Shown: in pieces, positions 11,301 through 22,769 of the stretch | Numbering within the stretch: the first letter of the stretch is position 1 | Layout of the letters: each line of letters begins with the position of its first letter | DNA from: Streblospio benedicti | Taxonomy: Eukaryota; Annelida; Polychaeta; Spionida; Spionidae | DNA length: 64,000 nucleotides | Assembly (NCBI GenBank): GCA_019095985.1 | Contig: CM032662.1 | Coordinates: 20,792,703-20,856,702 of the forward strand | Direction: 5' to 3' | Translations under genes and position numbers: made by a program | Notes under the pieces: model-generated | Databases searched by the model: none | What the model was told of the DNA's origin: nothing | The model's input: the letters and a program-made list of their open reading frames with translations, nothing else

Positions 11301-14300
11301 TTTTACTTAAAGGTTATACTCAGTGGCCGAACAAGTAGAGCACTGCACACCCACTTCGTGCATTTTAATGTTCAAACAATCGTAACACAGCTATTAATGA
11401 ACCCACAATAGTGTTTGATGTGTCAAAATAAAGCTACTTACTTATATTGTCGGATGTTAAACACAATTGTTATGATTCATTAAAGTTATATGATCTATGA
11501 TGCAATTTGTTATGGTATAACGCATGCACACCCAGTTTGTGAGTGGCAATAATAGGGGATTTGAACATGCTTATTTACATTAGATCTTACTAGACATTTG
11601 ATTTTTTACTTTGGCACCAGAAAAACAATAATTTTTATAATAGACTTAGTGATATTATGTGATATTTGTGTGGAGTCTAATAATTTTATCTAAATAACAC
11701 ATGAAACGGGTGTGTACACGAACTGGGTATGCAGTGCTCTACGCTTGTAGATAAGCATTATGATGTGTTCTGTTCATTCTGAAAGTTTCTTTCATTTAAA
11801 CATATCAAAATATCTAGAGCAATTTAAATACTACGCTATAAAGATCCAGCTTTGAAACTGCCAAAACACGTGTTAGCCCAAAATGCAAACGCAATGATTT
11901 TCGTCAGACGTAACTTGTACGCTGCACGTAAGAAGGCCCTATCTAACCCCATGTTAAACGTGATGTCTGCAGTTGGAAATCCGTGGTACGTCTAGCGAAA
12001 ATCATTTGATTATGCAACACCATGTGGTCTTGTGTTTTAGGTACCAAAACAGCATGGTATATTTAAAAAGTGAAATAACTATTAAAGGTTATGCTGAGTG
12101 GTCAAACAAGTATGCTTGTAAAGAAGCATTATGATGTGTTCTGTGCAATCTGAAAGTGTCTTTCATTTAAACATCATATCAAAGTATGTAAAACAATTTA
12201 AATACCACGCAATACGAGGCCAGTATATACTCAACAAAACACGTGAACGCGAGAAATGTCAACAGAATGATTTTCGTAAGACGTAACTCGCACGGTGCAC
12301 GTAAGAAGCTGCCTATCTCTCCCATGTTAAATGAGACGTCTGTCGTTAGAAATGCACGGCACGTCTGGCGAAAATCATTCGATTATGCAATATCACGTGA
12401 CTTTGTGTTTTATTTGACGAGACGGCATGGTATTTTTAAAGGTGGAAATAGTATTAAACGCGGAGAATGTGAATATTATTTTCATCACACTTGCAATGGA
12501 TAAGGCATCGTCTATTGATACTGAATTTTACAAAACAAATATGATTTTGACTGAGCAATATCTTTAAACGTTGAGAATATACTAGTAAGAATTATTTTTA
12601 TTACACTTGCAATGGATAAGCCATCGTGTATTGATACTGGATTTTACAGAACCAATATGTTTTTGGCTGAGCAATATTTTTAAGTGATGTATGAGGGACT
12701 CTGCATTATTCTTCAGTATTATTTGATGATGTAGGTTGAATAATATAGCAAGACCCTTAGATGGAAGGCCGACATTTATGAAGCAAGTCCTAGTGAGAGA
12801 TCCCCACTTGATGTACCTAATATCTTGAATTACCTTCTGCTATCTTTGTAACAATCAATTTATGCTTCAGTACAATGAGTATTACTGGGGATTCCTGACT
12901 TGGAGTCTGTGTGAAGGCAAAATAGGTTGCACTGAGCTGTACACATGAGCATTGTTTGGGTTATTATATGGAAAGAGATAATCGATGATAAAAATGATAA
13001 TACGCACATTTATATTGCGTCACTGTCCACATTATGATCTAAGGTGCTAACAATATCTAAACAAAAAACTTACAATAAAACTGGAAAATATTACCTAAAA
13101 ATTACATTCTAAGATGAAAAATTTGGCTTTGAGAGTGATTGTGAATTGCTGGCTTTGAGAGAGATTCTGAATTGCTGGTAATAAAGTTTATTAAAATATT
13201 AGATAAACTGAAAAGTAGGCCAACAAAATCCAAACCAAGAGAACTTAAAGGCCTACTTGAAGCTCAAGATGGCAGATTAAGATGATATGTGTAGACTCCC
13301 TATAAGTTAAGCCTTAACACACATGTAGAAGTAAGGGATGATGTACATTTTGTCACGCTTTGCAAAAGTGGAACAGTTTTCTTTTTTTCTTAACCCCCCC
13401 CCTCTCCCCCCAAAAGTGGAAACATCAGATGTGTTACATAATCGAAGAATTCAGTGTTTTGCGATATTTATTCAAATATTACTTATATATGCCATAAAAT
13501 AATATTTATGATATATCAGGAATATAAATCATAATATCTAAATAGTGGAATTCTGATAATAAAAGTTTTAGTACGTGCAACAAAATATTAGACCTACAGA
13601 AAAAGAGGAATATCCAAAACTTGACCGCAACCCCCCCTCCCCTAAGTGGAACATTGTTCCACTTTTGCGGAGCAAGACAAAATGTACATCATCCCTACCT
13701 TATATATTTAGTTAATTTAGTTGAGATTTGTTTGCTGATTGCGTTAAATGCATCCATCTGAAGAATGGGTTTTCACATCACTTTGTTTTACACTCCTAAA
13801 AGGGAGGCTAAAAGTTTAGTATTTAATTTGCTTGCTATAGATATAAGTTTCATTTATGTGTTATGTTTACATGTATTTACGTAACCATTATGTGTTATGA
13901 TTTAATCACAAAGATGCCTTATATCTTACATTTTTTTTACAGTCATACTAGATGATTATTAAATTAGTTACTCTTTACTCATTACTTTTGGTATTTGCAG
14001 GTATAAATCCACAAGACTTTGACAATCAGACACTAGCAGTTCTCAGAGGTCGACTGGTTCGTTATCTCATGAGATCAAGAGAGGTGAGGAGCCGCTTGTA
14101 AATGGATAATTCATGTCTCTGTTATTGCAGGAGATGCAATATTTACTTTTTTACTTTTGAACTCTTATTGAATTTATGCAAAGGCTTCATGTAATATTTG
14201 ATAACTGTTTTCTTAGATTACGTTAGGGAGATCCACAAAAGACAATCAAATTGATGTAGACCTCTCATTGGAAGGTCCAGCATGGAAAATCAGCAGGCGG

Positions 14301-17300
14301 CAAGGTAGACAGAATTCTTGTTCTCATTCTATTAGCACCTATTTTTCGTTCTACTGTGTAGACCCTTGTACATGATGATGGACCCAATTCTATGTTTTAG
14401 GCATCATCAAGCTTAAAAACAATGGCGAGTTTTACATTGCAAATGAAGGAGCTCGTCCACTATACATAGATGGGAAACCAGTGTTAAAAGGAAACAAGGC
14501 CAAGCTAAATCACAATACTGTTGTAGAAGTAAGTCATAAAATTTCATACGGTTTCCAAGTCTAAGTTGTATGGTTTAAATCATTTGATCAGAAAGTTATT
14601 TCACTTTGATTTTTATTTAATAAATACAATTATGTAATTCCCAGAAACCAGACTTTACAAGTTTGTGAAGTTTCAAAAGACCATATATAAAATGTAATAC
14701 ATTTTTGGCACACTTTCAATGGCAAAAAGGCAAGAACCTGTTGTTGACTTTTTTTGGAAATTTTGCGACACAGGAATAAGATCTATAAGCAATACGCCTG
14801 CAGGATTTTTGTGACAAGATCCCCACAGGATTAATTGTATTCAACCATTATGGACATGCTGCTGTTGGGATTAATTATTAACAGAACATGTGTATTACTC
14901 ACAGTGAGTGTGTTAAACCAGGTAATTATGGTGGTCAGCTTTATTATGCCACCTCTAATTGATACAGAGGACTAGGTCACACACATTTACTTCTTCTTAT
15001 TAAGCATTTGTGAACACCATAGTTACAAGCTACCCTCTGGTATCAACGTCCAATTAGGTAAAGCAAACATAAATTTTGAGATTCATTCCATAGGCATTAT
15101 TCTGACTCAAGCCTGCGATGGTGTCAAATGTATCGGTCTGGATTACTATTTGCCAATTGAATAAGAATGGAAAAATATCAAAATGTTTTTCATTATGATG
15201 TGTAGAATCTTGTATACATTGATATTCATATGGACCCATTATGGCAGTGCATATTCAAAAGATGAAAGCACTACAACTAAGATGTCAACACCAAATGATA
15301 CAATATTAATCAATTCAGACAAACAGGATGAAGTAAAGCACTTCAAAATTGGCTTTCTAGCGCCATGGACATTTATCTCGCAGGATTTTTCAGCTTTGAC
15401 AAGTGCAAGTGCAGTATCAATGGCCATAGAGCAAGCACATAGTCGAATTGGTGATCAAATTCGCTTCTCTGTTGTTAGTTACAATTCTGATTGCAACAGT
15501 AAGAATGCAGCTGGAAATGCTGTTAAACTGATGATTGAAGATAAAGTTGATGTTTTCATTGGACCTCCCTGCTCAGACGCTTGCCGGCCAGTTGCGGAAC
15601 TTGCCTCCTATTGGAATAAACCCATCATCTCATGGGTAGCAACAGATTCAGAATTTACTGACCGATTCAAATTTAGCACACTGAGTAGAATATTAGGACC
15701 TTTCAGCAAGATGGGTGATTTCATTTTAAGCATTTTTGAAAAGTACAATTGGAATATTGTGTCGGTTATTGGATCTTCAGGTTTTCCTTGGGGAGATGCT
15801 TATAGGAGCATTAGAAAGACTTTCAGAGACAACAATATAACAATATCGTACCAAAGGCAGTACAAACTATTTCCGAAGGATGTTTTGCTTACTAAGATAC
15901 TCTCGCAAGTTAAGGAAGAGTCAAGAATTGTCGTCATTCTTACATCAAAACTTGATGAAAGAAAGATTTTACTGAAAGCTCATGAGATGTCCATGACGAA
16001 TAGTGATTACGTTTATATTACAGTTGCTTTATTGTCGGATGAAGATGATTTAAAGCCGGAGGTCATGTGGCAGAAGGGTGATAGTACAGATGCAATAGCA
16101 AGAAAGGCTTATGAATCAGTTTTTCATGTAACCTGTGCTGTGTTACCTAATGATGCATTAACTGACTTTAAATCTGCTGTTGCACTTAGAATGCGCCAAC
16201 CGCCCTGGAACAAATATGTATTGGAAAGTGGGGTTGATATTAATGATATCACTTTTGGTGATAAGTTTTCTCCCTATTTGTATGATGCTGTTACATTGTA
16301 TGCCATGTCTGTCAATGAATCTATCTCTAATGGCAAGGACCCAAGGAATGGCATCTCTTTATCAAGACAACAGCGCAGTCGATCTTTCAAAGGTATGTTA
16401 AGTACTAAGTGAACAATATACATTTTGTTTGATACTTGTATAAAGACTGTAGATCTAACTGTACATCTAAACTAAAGAACCTGGTGGTTTAAAGAATTGA
16501 CCATTATTAGTGAAGGGCAAAAGCAAAGGCTTTGGAGTTATTTTTGTTACTTTATATAATAGATTCACTGTGTAAACAAAATGGTTCATTTTAATGTGTC
16601 TATATTATAAACTATGCTTCATTTGGAATCAACTCTCTTTCAATAATATTTGCCATGTACTACTCAAACTTTTTATGAAAATTATTGGTCCAAAATTATT
16701 TATGTTTTTATGTTGCTATATTTGATGCATAACTTATTGGGAGAAAGTGATCAGTGATGAAAGGGTCACATGGCACGACTTACCAGAGGAAATTTATATG
16801 GGACTTCTCTCACTTATACCACTTTAGCTCACATTTTTAATCACCAGGCATGACAGGGGTGATCATCATGGATGAGTCAGGGGACCGCGACCCCGATTAC
16901 TGGCTGACTGACATGCAGACTGATGGCTCCTTCGCCCCGATAGGGCGCCTCATGTACGACACAGACACACTAATCCCCATGCTTATACTCGACCTCGCAG
17001 CGCCACGCTGGGGCAATGGACAGGTACGCTAATGCCTTGATGGACATGTTTGTTGGTACTTTGATATATGATACCACTTGTGCTGCATATGATAATTTCA
17101 ATGTTGTTAATCGCTGTTGGGCAAACGATAGGTACCCGGTAACCGATAGTATCCCAAGTACTAAAATGCTATGTTACACATTGCCTCCTGTTATTTTATG
17201 CAAACATTGTAAAAACGATTATGAGTGAATTACATTCAGTAGCAAAATGAAACCCCAAACACAGAATACATGGCCACGTCAGACGTAACTACATCAATAT

Positions 17301-20300
17301 TGATCCTTTACTGCAGTAAAACCAATGTAGACTTCAAACTACCTGTAGATAATCTGATATTTATTGATTATGATTGACAGAATACACACAAGGATTTCAT
17401 TGATAAGTTTATTCCTTGTATTTATCTTTTATTTAGATATGAACCTTAATTTATTATGTTAACAAGACTGTACATGCAGAAAATCACTTGTAGCTGTAAT
17501 CAATCTTTTTTGTCGATACAGGTAGGTGATGAATTTGCACCTCCTGCTGTTCCTGTCTGTGGATTCTTGGGAGAGAAATGTGTACAAGGGGAGATTCCAG
17601 TGTGGCTCATCATTGTCATTGTTATTCTCGTTTCTGCCGTAATTGCCATCGGTATTGGTAAGGCTATGCTTATTTACCATACAACTGTGATTAAAATCTG
17701 TTGATAATACAATGTATATATTGCAGTACAAAATTCGTATGTGTAAATTGAACATGAAATCACATTTTATTAATATACAAAATAACCAACACAGTTCTTT
17801 TTATATATTTTAGGTTTGGCCATATTTGTGTACAAAAAGACCCAGCAGGAGGCTTCAATGAATGAGGAAAACTGGAGGGTTAAATTCGAGGACATTCATT
17901 CCGTTAAAGCAAACGTTGGAAGCATGCCAACTGTTGGCAGTGATGCAACTATTGCAAAATCTGGCTCACAGGTGATGATTTAGTAGTTTTGTTATAAATT
18001 TTGTACTTTCAAATTTTGATTGATATTCACATCACTATGCCTCTTGATCCTATGTGAATCTCAGAAACCCTGATGTTTGCATTGTTTGTTAGTTGAGTAA
18101 CAGTGATGCTGCCTTCTCGTCTCCGCCCAGCCTGGGCACCGGCACTGGCCAGCTGTTTACGGAGGCTGCCTGCTACAAGAACCTCGTGGTGGCCATAAAA
18201 CACATACAGAAACAGCACATGCAGGTACTGTAGACTTTTTCACACGATTTCATTTTTTTGTATGATATTCTTGTCAACTCTGCGGTATCTTATTACCAGA
18301 CTAGTGTTTGAATGTATGCAGCATATGTTACTCATGAATTTAAAACAGAAAATGCATTAACAGCATTGTAGTTATGCTGTGTACAGTTTTCAATTTGAAG
18401 GCTAGAAATATACCATTGAACTTCAGACGTTTTTTTTTTTTAATATAATATAGATCTACATGTATGTATAAATGCTCATTGCAATGATATGTATATGTCA
18501 CAAGTAACTGTTATTAATTTTATTGCAGACAAACCGAAAGGTGCTGTTAGAGATATCAGTTGTGAAAGATATAAGTCATGACAACCTGAACATTTTTGTT
18601 GGTAAGATTTATTATCGAAATTGATTTCAAGATACAAGCTTTGTTCCAGTAGACTCATGATTATGTAAACTGAATACTCTTATTACTCTAAGACCAAGTG
18701 ACTCATTCTAGTGATATGACTGTCCATAAGTAGCTATTGCCTAAATGTTTTTTACATTCAGGTGCTTGTATTGATCCCCCGAACCTGTGCTTGCTGTGGC
18801 TGTACTGCTCCAAGGGCAGCCTCCAAGATGTACTTGGGGATGACAAGATCAAGCTGGATAACGCGTTTAAACTCTCATTCATGACAGACATTGTGAAGGT
18901 AAAATCTTTTTAATTCACCATTAATATACTTTCATAATTTACAGTACATATCTCATCAGAACTATATCGTTCATGTTTCTTGCTCTAAATATGTAATTTT
19001 GTTTCTGTTGGTAAATTAAACATAGTGTTTTGCTTGCTCAATGAGTAGGGAATGCAGTACCTTCATGGCAGTCATCTAGGATCACATGGTAATCTGAAGA
19101 GCTCTAATTGTCTAGTGGACACCAGATGGACATTGAAAATAACAGATTATGGACTTCCTAGCTTTGTAATGGGGCAGGTAATTATACTCTTGCATTCTAG
19201 TGTTTACTACACCATAGTTCTCCGCTATAGGTATGAGAGCACATACTTGATTTCCATTTTAATGTATGCCAGTCAGTTGATGGGCATGTACAACAATGAT
19301 GTACGGATTCTTTTTACAGAAAAAATATTGAAATAGAAAATATGTCACGTATTATTTCTATCCATTTGGTTTGTTTTACCTTAAATTCATGACACAACCC
19401 TTTTTTTCTTTGAAAATTCTTGACTATTTTTAACCAGTTATGTCTCCATTAATACAGACGCATGATGAAGCTGAGGCTGATCTTTTGAAACGCAAATTAT
19501 GGACTGCTCCTGAGCTCTTGAGAGAAAACTTACCACCACTATTAGGCACACAAAAAGGTATTAAATAATCTTTGCTTTAAATTATGATAGTATTTTACAA
19601 TTATGAATTTTTGTATTTTAGAACAGTTCTTTAAACCTAAAACATTATAATTATATTGCAGGTGATGTGTATAGCTTTGCAATTATTTGCTATGAGATTA
19701 TAATGCGAACAGAGCCATACTCCTTTGATGAAATAACACCTCGTGATGTGATTAGTAGAATCAGAAATGGAGAAAGTATTCCTTTTCGACCAAATCTTCC
19801 AGAGTCTACCGATATACCTTTAAAACTAGTAAACATGATCAAGTAGGTACTATATGTCATTGTACTTATTATTTTGATTCTTAAGTACATTTCAACGGTT
19901 TATATTGTGCCAACACTATCAATCTTTAACTTTGCAGAGTATGCTGGAATGAAAATCCTGACCAGCGGCCCTCGTTTCATTCTATCAGAGATAGTCTAAA
20001 GAAAATCACTGGTGGGGAAGTTAACATTTTAGACAGAATCTTATCTATGATGGAGAAATTTGCTTACAACCTGGAAGAAATTATTGAAGAAAGAACAACC
20101 CAACTGGTTGAGGAGAAAAAGAAAACTGACAGATTACTATATAGGTAAAAAGTATTGAAAATATATTTTATTTACACATTATGCATGCAATGGTAAGATT
20201 TACATACTGAATCAAATATCAACGATATATTGACAGGATGTTGCCATCTAGTGTTGCTGAAGCCCTGAAGGCAGGAGAGTTTGTCCAGCCGGAGAACTTT

Positions 20301-22375
20301 GATCAGTGCACAATCTACTTCTCAGATATTGTTGGATTCACACAACTTGCCTCAGACAGTAATCCCATTCAGATAGTGGATTTTCTCAATGATCTGTATA
20401 TTTGTTTTGATGATGTCATTGAAAGGCACGATGTTTTTAAGGTATTTATAATTCAAATTGTGAAATTTAATTTTCAAGTACATGTAACAATTGGTGAAGA
20501 ACTGTCCTGATCATCGTGCACAAACTATCAAGCTCTATAGTTAAAATGTAAAATGTGTTCAAGTATATTGTCTTGCTTAATCAACCTTTAAAGAAAAAAG
20601 TGTCATATGAAACCCAATCTTTGAATATAGTGATTCATGTATTTTGGAAGTTATTTTAATTTGTTACACAATACCACAGATGACATTTTGTATAGATAAT
20701 GTAGTAAATTATAATCATTTTACGTATATTTGTATTCACAGGTTGAGACAATTGGAGATGCTTACATGTGCGTGAGTGGTGTGCCAGTGCGTAATGGAAC
20801 TCGCCATGCTGCAGAAATTGCCAATTGTGCACTGGATCTCCTGAGCGAAGTCACTCATTTTCGCATTCGACATCGACCAAACCAACAGTTGCAACTCAGG
20901 TGAATGATTTGGTTTGGATTTTATTTTTTTTGCTATGTGGGGGGGGGGGGTAATCTCTTGTACAATAATGAATGAATATTTCTGTGTCACTGGGAAGTTA
21001 GCATTTTTTTCTGTAAAACTGTTACTGATTTAGCATAGAAGAGATGTAAATTACCTAGGCAATGAGATGACTTCTCTCTGGCGATTTGTGTGTTCACATA
21101 GACAGCGATTTTGACATAAACGGTTCAATTCAAATATGATATGAACGTTAAAATCTTTTGGTGCCTTGTCTCTAGCAATATCGCTTACGCGTGAACGTTA
21201 AACACTTACCGGTATTTTTCTTAACTTTTGACCTTTTCGCAGCTATATTTGTGAATGTAAAATTGAGGTGTAATTATCTTTTTCAAGGATTGGTCTTCAC
21301 TCTGGGCCTGTGGTAGCCGGTGTGGTTGGAAACACGATGCCAAGATATTGCTTGTTTGGTGACACCGTCAACACAGCTGCTCGCATGGAGAGTAATGGAA
21401 AACCATTACATGTACACATTAGCAAGGTGGATAATTATGAAGAAAATAAAAACATTTTCAATATTGCCATAAGGTGTCTATCGATTTTGTTTTATGAATG
21501 AATTCAAATATATATATATATTGTAGGTTCTGCACAACATTTTGACTGAACTTGGTGGCTATGAGATGACTTTGAGGGGAGAAATGGCAGTGAAGGGTAA
21601 AGGCATGCAGCTCACGTATTGGCTCCATGGAAAAAGGGGATTTGACAAGCCTCTGCCTCTGTTTGATGCACAAGCGCCTGAGCAATATCCTGCAGACTAT
21701 GGTAGATCGGGAGGCACCAAGTCATCACTACACCAGAGAACTGGCACCAGCATGGATTCAGCAGCAAACCCAATCTAGACTGATGTTCACAACTTGTTAA
21801 ATTTGAGACAATACTGTTCTCAGTTCTCACCTTTATCAATATTTTAGTATTCTATGAAATTTAGTGTAATATGGTCACGAGTTTGTTTCATACTTTAATG
21901 TTGTTTTTGTCTTGTTGTAAATTCATATTTTTTAAGTCGAATCATGTTGAAATGTTATTTTTCCGCACAATTTATGTGAAAATTTCAATGGTAGGCTTCT
22001 GCTGATTATATTAATCTATAATGAAAAAGAATAATAATAAAGTGAAATAAATTATCGAGGGTTATTGAACTGTTTTAGTTCCAAGGTGTTGTTCATGATC
22101 GATGTCTTAATGTTTGTTGTTTATTGTATACAATAAAAGATGAAAGAATTCATTTATTTTAGTTGTCTTCTTTATTGCTGTAAAGTTTGGTTTCTTGGAA
22201 AAAGTTTTTGTTAAAGTTAATGTGATTATTTGAACTAATTTTTATGTAAGTACTGGTGATAGTTACTTATTTTTACTTTTGGTTTCAGATTTCCTGCTTG
22301 CGGTTTATTTTCCTCATCAACCAAGATCTCATTAATGTCATACGGCAAGAAGCACAGAAAATGGGCAACATCTGA
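5326..22375 (+). CDS. MCRS1: Microspherule protein 1 (MCRS1), 13 coding exons
   Basis: Nuclear FHA-domain protein, known elsewhere as a subunit of the INO80 and NSL chromatin complexes and as a spindle and nucleolar factor. Coding exons: 5326-5401, 5898-6040, 6365-6596, 6972-7117, 7617-7697, 7940-8049, 8977-9085, 9262-9417, 9763-9946, 14001-14083, 14217-14304, 14401-14528, 22289-22375. They sum to 1,623 nt, or 540 aa plus stop (human about 462). Recognisable blocks are [13 protein letters not shown], then [44 protein letters not shown] with the [13 protein letters not shown] coiled coil, [13 protein letters not shown], and the FHA domain ([20 protein letters not shown]...). Residues about 75-200 (exons 3-4) are a Pro/Ala/Thr-rich linker. 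The last intron (7.76 kb) holds a complete guanylate cyclase gene. The FHA domain is finished only by the exon at 22,289 ([12 protein letters not shown]). The ATG at 5326 is the first in frame. Confidence 0.95.
8399..8830 (+). mobile_element. tRNA-derived SINE (tRNA-Asp-like head) in MCRS1 intron
   Basis: The head TCTTCGTTAGTACAGTGGTT closely follows the 5' half of tRNA-Asp, including the A box, and a degraded B-box region follows near 8450-8475. The body contains CTGCACGTAAAAGAACTCACC near 8648, which resembles a conserved central motif of metazoan tRNA SINEs. The copy ends in an A-rich tract near 8821. It lies between MCRS1 exons 6 and 7, sense to the gene. It is not a functional tRNA, since the anticodon arm and acceptor stem do not pair. 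Confidence 0.7.
10267..11215. mobile_element. Long inverted-repeat (foldback) element in MCRS1 intron 9
   Basis: Inner arms at about 10,820-10,885 and 10,985-11,055 are inverted copies of each other (GCAGATTATTTCCATCAAAA; AGACTTAT; GCATATTA-TGCAG). The outer parts also match in inverse orientation (TTCCGAT-TTCTGCCCC near 10,270 against GGGGCAGAGATCGGAA near 11,200; GGGTCCCACAAA against its inverse near 11,135). No coding frame. It is a non-autonomous DNA element; the outer limits are approximate. Confidence 0.55.
11307..12065. repeat. Dispersed ~440 bp repeat, copy 2 (interrupted)
   Basis: Same family as 1921-2361. It starts with TAAAGGTTATACTCAGTGG and is split by a short inverted-repeat transposon at 11,336-11,741. 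It resumes at CGCTTGTAGATAAGCATTATG and runs to about 12,065. The internal palindrome (CAATGATTTTCGTC...GCGAAAATCATTTG) is kept. Confidence 0.75.
11336..11741. mobile_element. TA-flanked MITE with 23-25 bp terminal inverted repeats
   Basis: The ends are inverted copies: TAGAGCACTGCACACCCACT at the left and AGTGCTCTA at the right (inverse arm 11,717-11,741, two mismatches in 25). Compared with the uninterrupted copy at 12,082 (CAAGTATGCTTGTA), the insertion sits at a TA that is present on both sides. This is the signature of Tc1/mariner-type insertion. About 400 bp, no transposase. Confidence 0.8.
12082..12686. repeat. Dispersed ~440 bp repeat, copy 3 with duplicated tail
   Basis: Third copy of the 1921-2361 family, beginning AAAGGTTATGCTGAGTGG, with palindrome arms at 12,265 and 12,368. 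The last ~118 bp (12,453-12,567) are repeated in tandem at 12,568-12,686 (shared CACTTGCAATGGATAAG and GATACTG-ATTTTACA). Confidence 0.75.
13334..13696. mobile_element. MITE with ~42 bp terminal inverted repeats
   Basis: The left end AGGGATGATGTACATTTTGT continues into GCAAAAGTGGAACA. The right end is the inverse (TGTTCCACTTTTGC...GACAAAATGTACATCATCCC). Each arm is followed inward by a C-rich tract and an AAGTGGAA motif. No coding capacity. Inside MCRS1 intron 9. Confidence 0.8.
14529..15182 (+). promoter_or_regulatory. Probable promoter interval of the nested guanylate cyclase
   Basis: The 654 bp between the MCRS1 exon-12 donor and the cyclase start codon. If the cyclase is transcribed on its own, its promoter and 5' UTR should lie here or further up in MCRS1. 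A TATATAAAA string occurs at about 14,684, roughly 500 bp upstream of the ATG. This is only a weak candidate in AT-rich DNA. Confidence 0.3.
15183..21778 (+). CDS. Membrane (receptor) guanylate cyclase, nested in MCRS1, 15 exons
   Basis: Single-pass receptor that makes cGMP from GTP. Exons: 15183-16392, 16848-17023, 17522-17657, 17814-17971, 18093-18224, 18529-18601, 18762-18898, 19049-19177, 19458-19557, 19662-19842, 19938-20144, 20237-20441, 20742-20899, 21288-21426, 21527-21778; 3,393 nt, 1,130 aa. Order: signal peptide (1-25), ANF-receptor ligand-binding domain (about 50-470), TM (about 489-514), kinase-homology domain (about 560-830; VAIKHIQ lysine present, HGNLKSSN and DYGL replace HRD and DFG, so a pseudokinase as usual), coiled-coil dimerisation helix, cyclase domain (about 880-1095). 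Metal-binding Asp in FSDIVGFT and GDAYM, and the guanine-selecting Glu (VETIGD) and Cys (RYCLFGDT), are all present, so it should be active. Closest by architecture to natriuretic-peptide-type receptors; the ligand is unknown. The first exon is unusually long. The start gives a good signal peptide. Confidence 0.95.
22036..22041 (+). terminator. Candidate poly(A) signal of guanylate cyclase
   Basis: AATAAA about 260 bases past the cyclase stop, with another at 22132-22137. Both lie inside the last MCRS1 intron, so full-length MCRS1 pre-mRNA must escape or bypass them. Confidence 0.55.
22289..22375 (+). CDS. MCRS1: Terminal exon of MCRS1
   Basis: Listed apart because it lies beyond another complete gene. 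A TTTTGGTTTCAG acceptor precedes 29 codons including TGA, in phase 0, exactly as required by the 14,528 donor. [15 protein letters not shown] continues HNTVVE from the preceding exon to complete the last strand of the FHA domain and the short C-terminal helix conserved in MCRS1 proteins. No alternative last exon is visible between 14,529 and 15,182. Confidence 0.9.
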   Translation: MSCLRFIFLINQDLINVIRQEAQKMGNI

Positions 22376-22647
22376 CCATAAAGTGTGTACGTTCAAGTAC
22401 AAACAAACTTCAGACTGTATCCTTCGGGATTAACATGGAAGTTGTTCTGTAGATTTTATGAACTCCATTATAATTTACAGACAGTTGCATTTCAAGTTCA
22501 TTGAGTTTGTCAAACTGATTAGTTTGATGGAATATTATGTTAATTGTAGAGGTTTGTAGATAATGCTAATATTTGATATCTTATGTTAGACTACAGTTCT
22601 AAATACTAAAACCTATTGTATGTCTGAGATCTTACAAATAGTCTGAA

Positions 22648-22653
22648 AATAAA
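22648..22653 (+). terminator. MCRS1: Candidate poly(A) signal of MCRS1
   Basis: AATAAA about 270 bases past the MCRS1 stop; a second occurs at 22760-22765. MCRS1 and the RhoGEF on the minus strand converge here. Confidence 0.5.
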
Positions 22654-22769
22654 TTTATTTCAAATGCATTTTCGAATTCGTTCATATTTTGGTTTCAAAT
22701 GTACGTTTTCAAGATGAATGTAAGAATTAATTTGTGTGCTTGATGAAATCAAACTAAAAAATAAATTTT

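Noticed and set aside
14529-15182. MCRS1 last exon directly after exon 12
   Set aside because: No sequence here encodes the expected LRF-FLINQ segment. It is found only at 22,289.
15054-15427. Minus-strand open frames over the first cyclase exon
   Set aside because: They are antisense shadows of a strongly coding plus-strand exon with a clear ANF-receptor domain.
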